This document shows positions 5,551 through 6,822 of a DNA stretch of 6,822 nucleotides, piece after piece. The translations under genes and the position numbers were made by a program. A model generated the notes under the pieces. It was not told where the DNA came from and searched no databases. It saw only the letters and a program-made list of their open reading frames with translations. Origin of the DNA: Anaerolineales bacterium UBA2232 (GTDB taxonomy: Bacteria; Chloroflexota; Anaerolineae; UBA2200); contig DDYO01000198.1 of the NCBI GenBank assembly GCA_002348045.1, positions 1-6,822 of the forward strand, given 5' to 3'. The stretch's first letter is position 1. The number at the start of each line of letters is the position of its first letter.

Positions 5551-5732
5551 CCGACCACATCAAGCCCAAATCGTCCCCACCAGCTAACGTGCGCACTCCC
5601 CTCGACCGAGGGGCGCCCTACCTGTGCCCCGAGCTGCGACGCAACCCTGGCATCGACGACGCCCGGTTTGAAGCCTTCCACCTACCCAGCCGCGTGGGTA
5701 ACGAACTCATCTACCCAAAGAGAACCCCATGA
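5547..5732 (+). CDS. Small hypothetical protein, 61 aa
   Basis: A basic, Pro-rich N-terminal half (MTDHIKPKSSPPANVRTPLD) is followed by LCPELRRNPGIDDARFEAFH and LPSRVGNELIYPKRTP. A family is not recognised. No Shine-Dalgarno is visible; the ATGA overlap with the preceding gene suggests translational coupling, and the next gene also starts by ATGA at its end. It contains a half-copy of the palindrome family (5583-5591) and a 7-bp-arm hairpin (5598-5613), so part of its sequence may be shaped by nucleic-acid function. Confidence 0.7.
   Translation: MTDHIKPKSSPPANVRTPLDRGAPYLCPELRRNPGIDDARFEAFHLPSRVGNELIYPKRTP
5583..5591. repeat. Half-site of the palindrome family (GCTAACGTG)
   Basis: This is the same 9-mer as the left side of the 5373-5388 palindrome, followed by CGCAC instead of TTAGCC. 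It may be a degenerate or single-half binding site, or chance. Confidence 0.3.
5598..5613 (+). repeat. Inverted repeat CCCCTCG-AC-CGAGGGG
   Basis: Two perfect 7-bp arms flank a 2-nt centre. In RNA this would be a 6-bp stem with a GACC loop. It lies inside the 61-aa gene, 6 nt after the GCTAACGTG half-site. There is no following T-run, so it is not a terminator. The role is unknown. Confidence 0.4.
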
Positions 5733-5917
5733 ACAAACTACTGACCCTGTGCAACCCGTTCCGCAAACCCACGGCCAGAGAGATCGCCGCACGTGATCTC
5801 GAAGAAGCCCGCCGTCAGCTACTCAAAGAGCAGAGCGCGGCCGAGTACCACGCCAAGATGGCCGAGTATTACCGCAACGTCGAAACCCGACTGGCGCGGT
5901 TCCTCAAGGAGGAATGA
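5729..5917 (+). CDS. Small coiled-coil phage protein, 62 aa
   Basis: A short head (LLTLCNPFRKPTAREIAARD) leads into a long charged helix from about residue 16 to the end, with DLEEARRQLLKEQSAAEYHA and then EYYRNVETRLARFLKEE. Small proteins with this 'NPFRKPTARE…ARRxLL…EYhaaM..YY' layout are, from memory, common in prophages of Burkholderiales; their function is not known to me. No membrane segment is seen. AAAGAGA at 5717-5723 precedes the ATG by 5 nt, and the start overlaps the 61-aa gene by ATGA. The last codons carry the strong Shine-Dalgarno for the next gene. Confidence 0.75.
   Translation: MNKLLTLCNPFRKPTAREIAARDLEEARRQLLKEQSAAEYHAKMAEYYRNVETRLARFLKEE
5906..5912 (+). promoter_or_regulatory. 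Strong Shine-Dalgarno AAGGAGG deciding the 5919 start
   Basis: AAGGAGG lies 6 nt before ATG 5919, an ideal spacing, and only 1 nt before the out-of-frame ATG at 5914. It therefore picks MADKLRQ as the start and argues against reading the endonuclease frame from 5914. Confidence 0.75.
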
Positions 5918-5918
5918 G

Positions 5919-6074
5919 ATGGCTGACAAACTTCGACAGGCAGCGCAGCAGGCGCTGGAGGCATGGGACACTCGCGCCGGTATTGACACCGCCAGCAAAG
6001 CGTTTGAAGCCCTCCGCGCCGCGCTGGCAGAGCAGCCAGCAGAGCAGGGAAAGGAACCCAAGAATGCTGAATGA
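5919..6074 (+). CDS. N-terminal half of a split phage protein, 51 aa
   Basis: The product is two helices: KLRQAAQQALEAWDTRAG, then DTASKAFEALRAALAEQPAE. It ends in GKEPKNAE and a stop at 6072-6074. From memory, in many phages of high-GC proteobacteria a head of this kind ('…ALRAALAEQ…') runs directly into EPVAW and a domain with PLYTAP, LTDEEI and FARAIE. Exactly those elements appear in the frame starting at 6539. I therefore read this as the 5' half of one gene, interrupted at or near Glu-Pro (6054-6059) by the HNH/AP2 ORF. The short peptide may still be made, since it has AAGGAGG and sits one nucleotide after the preceding stop. Alternatively it is an independent small helical protein. Confidence 0.7.
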   Translation: MADKLRQAAQQALEAWDTRAGIDTASKAFEALRAALAEQPAEQGKEPKNAE

Positions 6075-6564
6075 TTATTACAAGGCCGCAGCAGACCGCC
6101 TTAGCTATGACCCACTCACAGGAGCGCTTAATTGGATTGCGCCGCCAAGTGTTCGCTCACACCTGCGTGGCAAGCAAGCCGGTAGCAAGTATTCTGACGG
6201 CTACGTTTACGTTAGATACGACGGTAGGCGTCTACTCGCTCATAGGCTTGCATGGATCAAGTTGACCGGCGTTGCTCCTGACGGACAGATAGATCACATA
6301 AACATGATTCGTTCTGACAACCGCGCCTGCAACTTGCGCTTGGCATCTGTAGCTGAAAACAACAGAAACAGAACCCTGCAATCAAACAACACCAGTGGAT
6401 ACAAAGGCGTCACGTTTCACAAAGGAACGGGAAAGTACCAAGCCAAGATTTGTGTCAACAAAAAACGCATTTCTCTCGGCTACTTCTCAGACGCGGAATC
6501 TGCCGCACAGGCATACCAAAAAGCAGTTGGAAGACATCATGGGCAGTTTGCAAGATCACAATGA
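6064..6564 (+). CDS. HNH endonuclease with C-terminal AP2 domain (homing endonuclease-like), 166 aa
   Basis: This probably makes a site-specific DNA cut that promotes its own spread. Residues 46-103 match the phage HNH pattern: GYVYVRYDGRRLLAHRLAW, IDHIN (76-80) with the catalytic-type His78, DNR (85-87), NLR (90-92) and ENNRNR. An AP2-type DNA-binding domain follows at 111 to about 162 (SGYKGVTFHKGTGKYQAKIC…ISLGYFSDAESAAQAY). Length is normal for this class and all HNH residues are present, so it may be active. The start at 6064 is chosen for GGA at 6053-6055, 8 nt upstream, and because homology begins there; the frame is open to 5914 but that part is a shadow of the 51-aa gene. It overlaps the 51-aa gene by 11 nt and the downstream half-gene by 26 nt. 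It is clearly richer in A+T than its neighbours upstream. Confidence 0.9.
   Translation: MLNDYYKAAADRLSYDPLTGALNWIAPPSVRSHLRGKQAGSKYSDGYVYVRYDGRRLLAHRLAWIKLTGVAPDGQIDHINMIRSDNRACNLRLASVAENNRNRTLQSNNTSGYKGVTFHKGTGKYQAKICVNKKRISLGYFSDAESAAQAYQKAVGRHHGQFARSQ
6529..6533 (+). promoter_or_regulatory. Shine-Dalgarno for the downstream half-gene, inside the endonuclease ORF
   Basis: GGAAG lies 5 nt before ATG 6539, within the last codons of the endonuclease. It would let the C-terminal half be translated on its own. Confidence 0.5.
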
Positions 6565-6822
6565 GCCGGTGGCGTGGTGCCATCTGCAATACAACGAGGA
6601 CGGCACTTATTTTGCCGACTGCTTGCAGTACTACCCAGACAGCTACGGTAACACGCCGCTGTATACAGCACCCCAGCCCGCCAAGCGGCCGCTGACGGAT
6701 GAGGAGATTTTCAAAATGGTCAATCCAACGCAATACCATCCTTCAGCGCCAGAAGGATGGGTTAGGTTTGGATTTAGCAGGAAGCACCTTATTGGATTCG
6801 CCCGCGCCATCGAACGGGCGCA
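6539..6822 (+). CDS. C-terminal half of split phage protein (EPVAW…LTDEEI…FARAIE), incomplete at window end
   Basis: The frame is open from ATG 6539 to the window end (94 codons seen). Key elements are EPVAW (9-13), PLYTAP (40-45), PLTDEEI (51-57) and FARAIERA (87-94). From memory, this order marks the C-terminal domain of a widespread phage accessory protein whose N-terminal part is a helical head like the 51-aa product at 5919; function is unknown to me. The first 8 residues (MGSLQDHN) overlap the endonuclease tail and are probably not ancestral. GGAAG at 6529-6533 supports independent initiation. The continuation, probably a short end soon after FARAIE, lies outside the window. Confidence 0.75.
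   Translation, partial: MGSLQDHNEPVAWCHLQYNEDGTYFADCLQYYPDSYGNTPLYTAPQPAKRPLTDEEIFKMVNPTQYHPSAPEGWVRFGFSRKHLIGFARAIERA

Larger units (their letters stand above)
6060..6564 (+). mobile_element. Probable homing-endonuclease insertion splitting a phage gene
   Basis: The sequence between Glu-Pro of the 51-aa frame (6054-6059) and Glu-Pro of the downstream frame (6563-6568) is almost only the endonuclease ORF. GC is about 49% by hand count over 6061-6540, against about 68-70% in sampled 60-nt lines of the main genes, which fits a later arrival. I see no group I intron RNA core in the few bases outside the ORF, so this looks like a direct ORF insertion, not a self-splicing intron. Exact boundaries are estimates. 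Confidence 0.5.

Noticed and set aside
5914..6063. Upstream extension of the endonuclease frame from ATG 5914
   Set aside because: ATG 5914 is 1 nt from the Shine-Dalgarno, the first 50 residues are an Arg-rich shadow of the 51-aa gene, and HNH-type homology starts near 6064.
6040..6570. Group I intron with an endonuclease inside
   Set aside because: Only a few bases lie between the split coding halves and the endonuclease ORF, so there is no room for an intron core outside the ORF, and none was seen.
1..6822. CRISPR arrays, tRNA or rRNA genes
   Set aside because: No regularly spaced direct repeats, and no tRNA cloverleaf or rRNA segments were recognised on either strand.

Overview
The window looks like part of a tailed-phage or prophage early/accessory module from a high-GC host, most likely a betaproteobacterium of the Burkholderiales/Comamonadaceae kind. 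The evidence is codon use with G/C at most third positions, small tightly packed genes all on the + strand, HNH/AP2 endonuclease sequences at both ends, a DUF3846-like protein, and a split 'EPVAW…LTDEEI…FARAIE' protein of a type I know from such phages. There is no structural, lysis, integrase or replication gene, so the host and lifestyle are inferred, not proven.

Layout. Positions 14-184 hold the broken C-terminal AP2 domain of an HNH-type endonuclease. Next comes a stand-alone 162-aa gene of unknown function (262-750). A 95-nt gap follows, with a palindrome of a repeated family and a long leader hairpin. A dense gene train then starts: a 728-aa protein of unknown function (846-3032), overlapping by ATGA a 422-aa co-catalytic zinc aminopeptidase-like protein (3029-4297), a 60-aa helical protein (4306-4488), a winged-helix DNA-binding protein (4524-4949), a DUF3846-like protein (4946-5323), and small proteins of 76, 61, 62 and 51 aa. 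Most junctions are ATGA overlaps, so these genes are probably translated in a coupled way from one transcript.

At the right end an AT-richer HNH/AP2 endonuclease ORF (6064-6564; about 49% GC by hand count, against about 68-70% in sampled lines of the main genes) sits between what look like the N- and C-terminal halves of one phage protein. The break falls at or next to the conserved EPVAW motif. The downstream half starts from its own ATG and Shine-Dalgarno inside the endonuclease tail and runs off the window.

The most notable unexplained signal is a palindrome family, consensus CTAACNNRTTAGC, found four times plus one half-site. Two copies lie inside genes, and they contain the only in-frame TTA leucine codons I could find in any called gene. 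This suggests selection on the DNA motif itself, for example as an operator. The winged-helix protein encoded here is a possible but untested binder.
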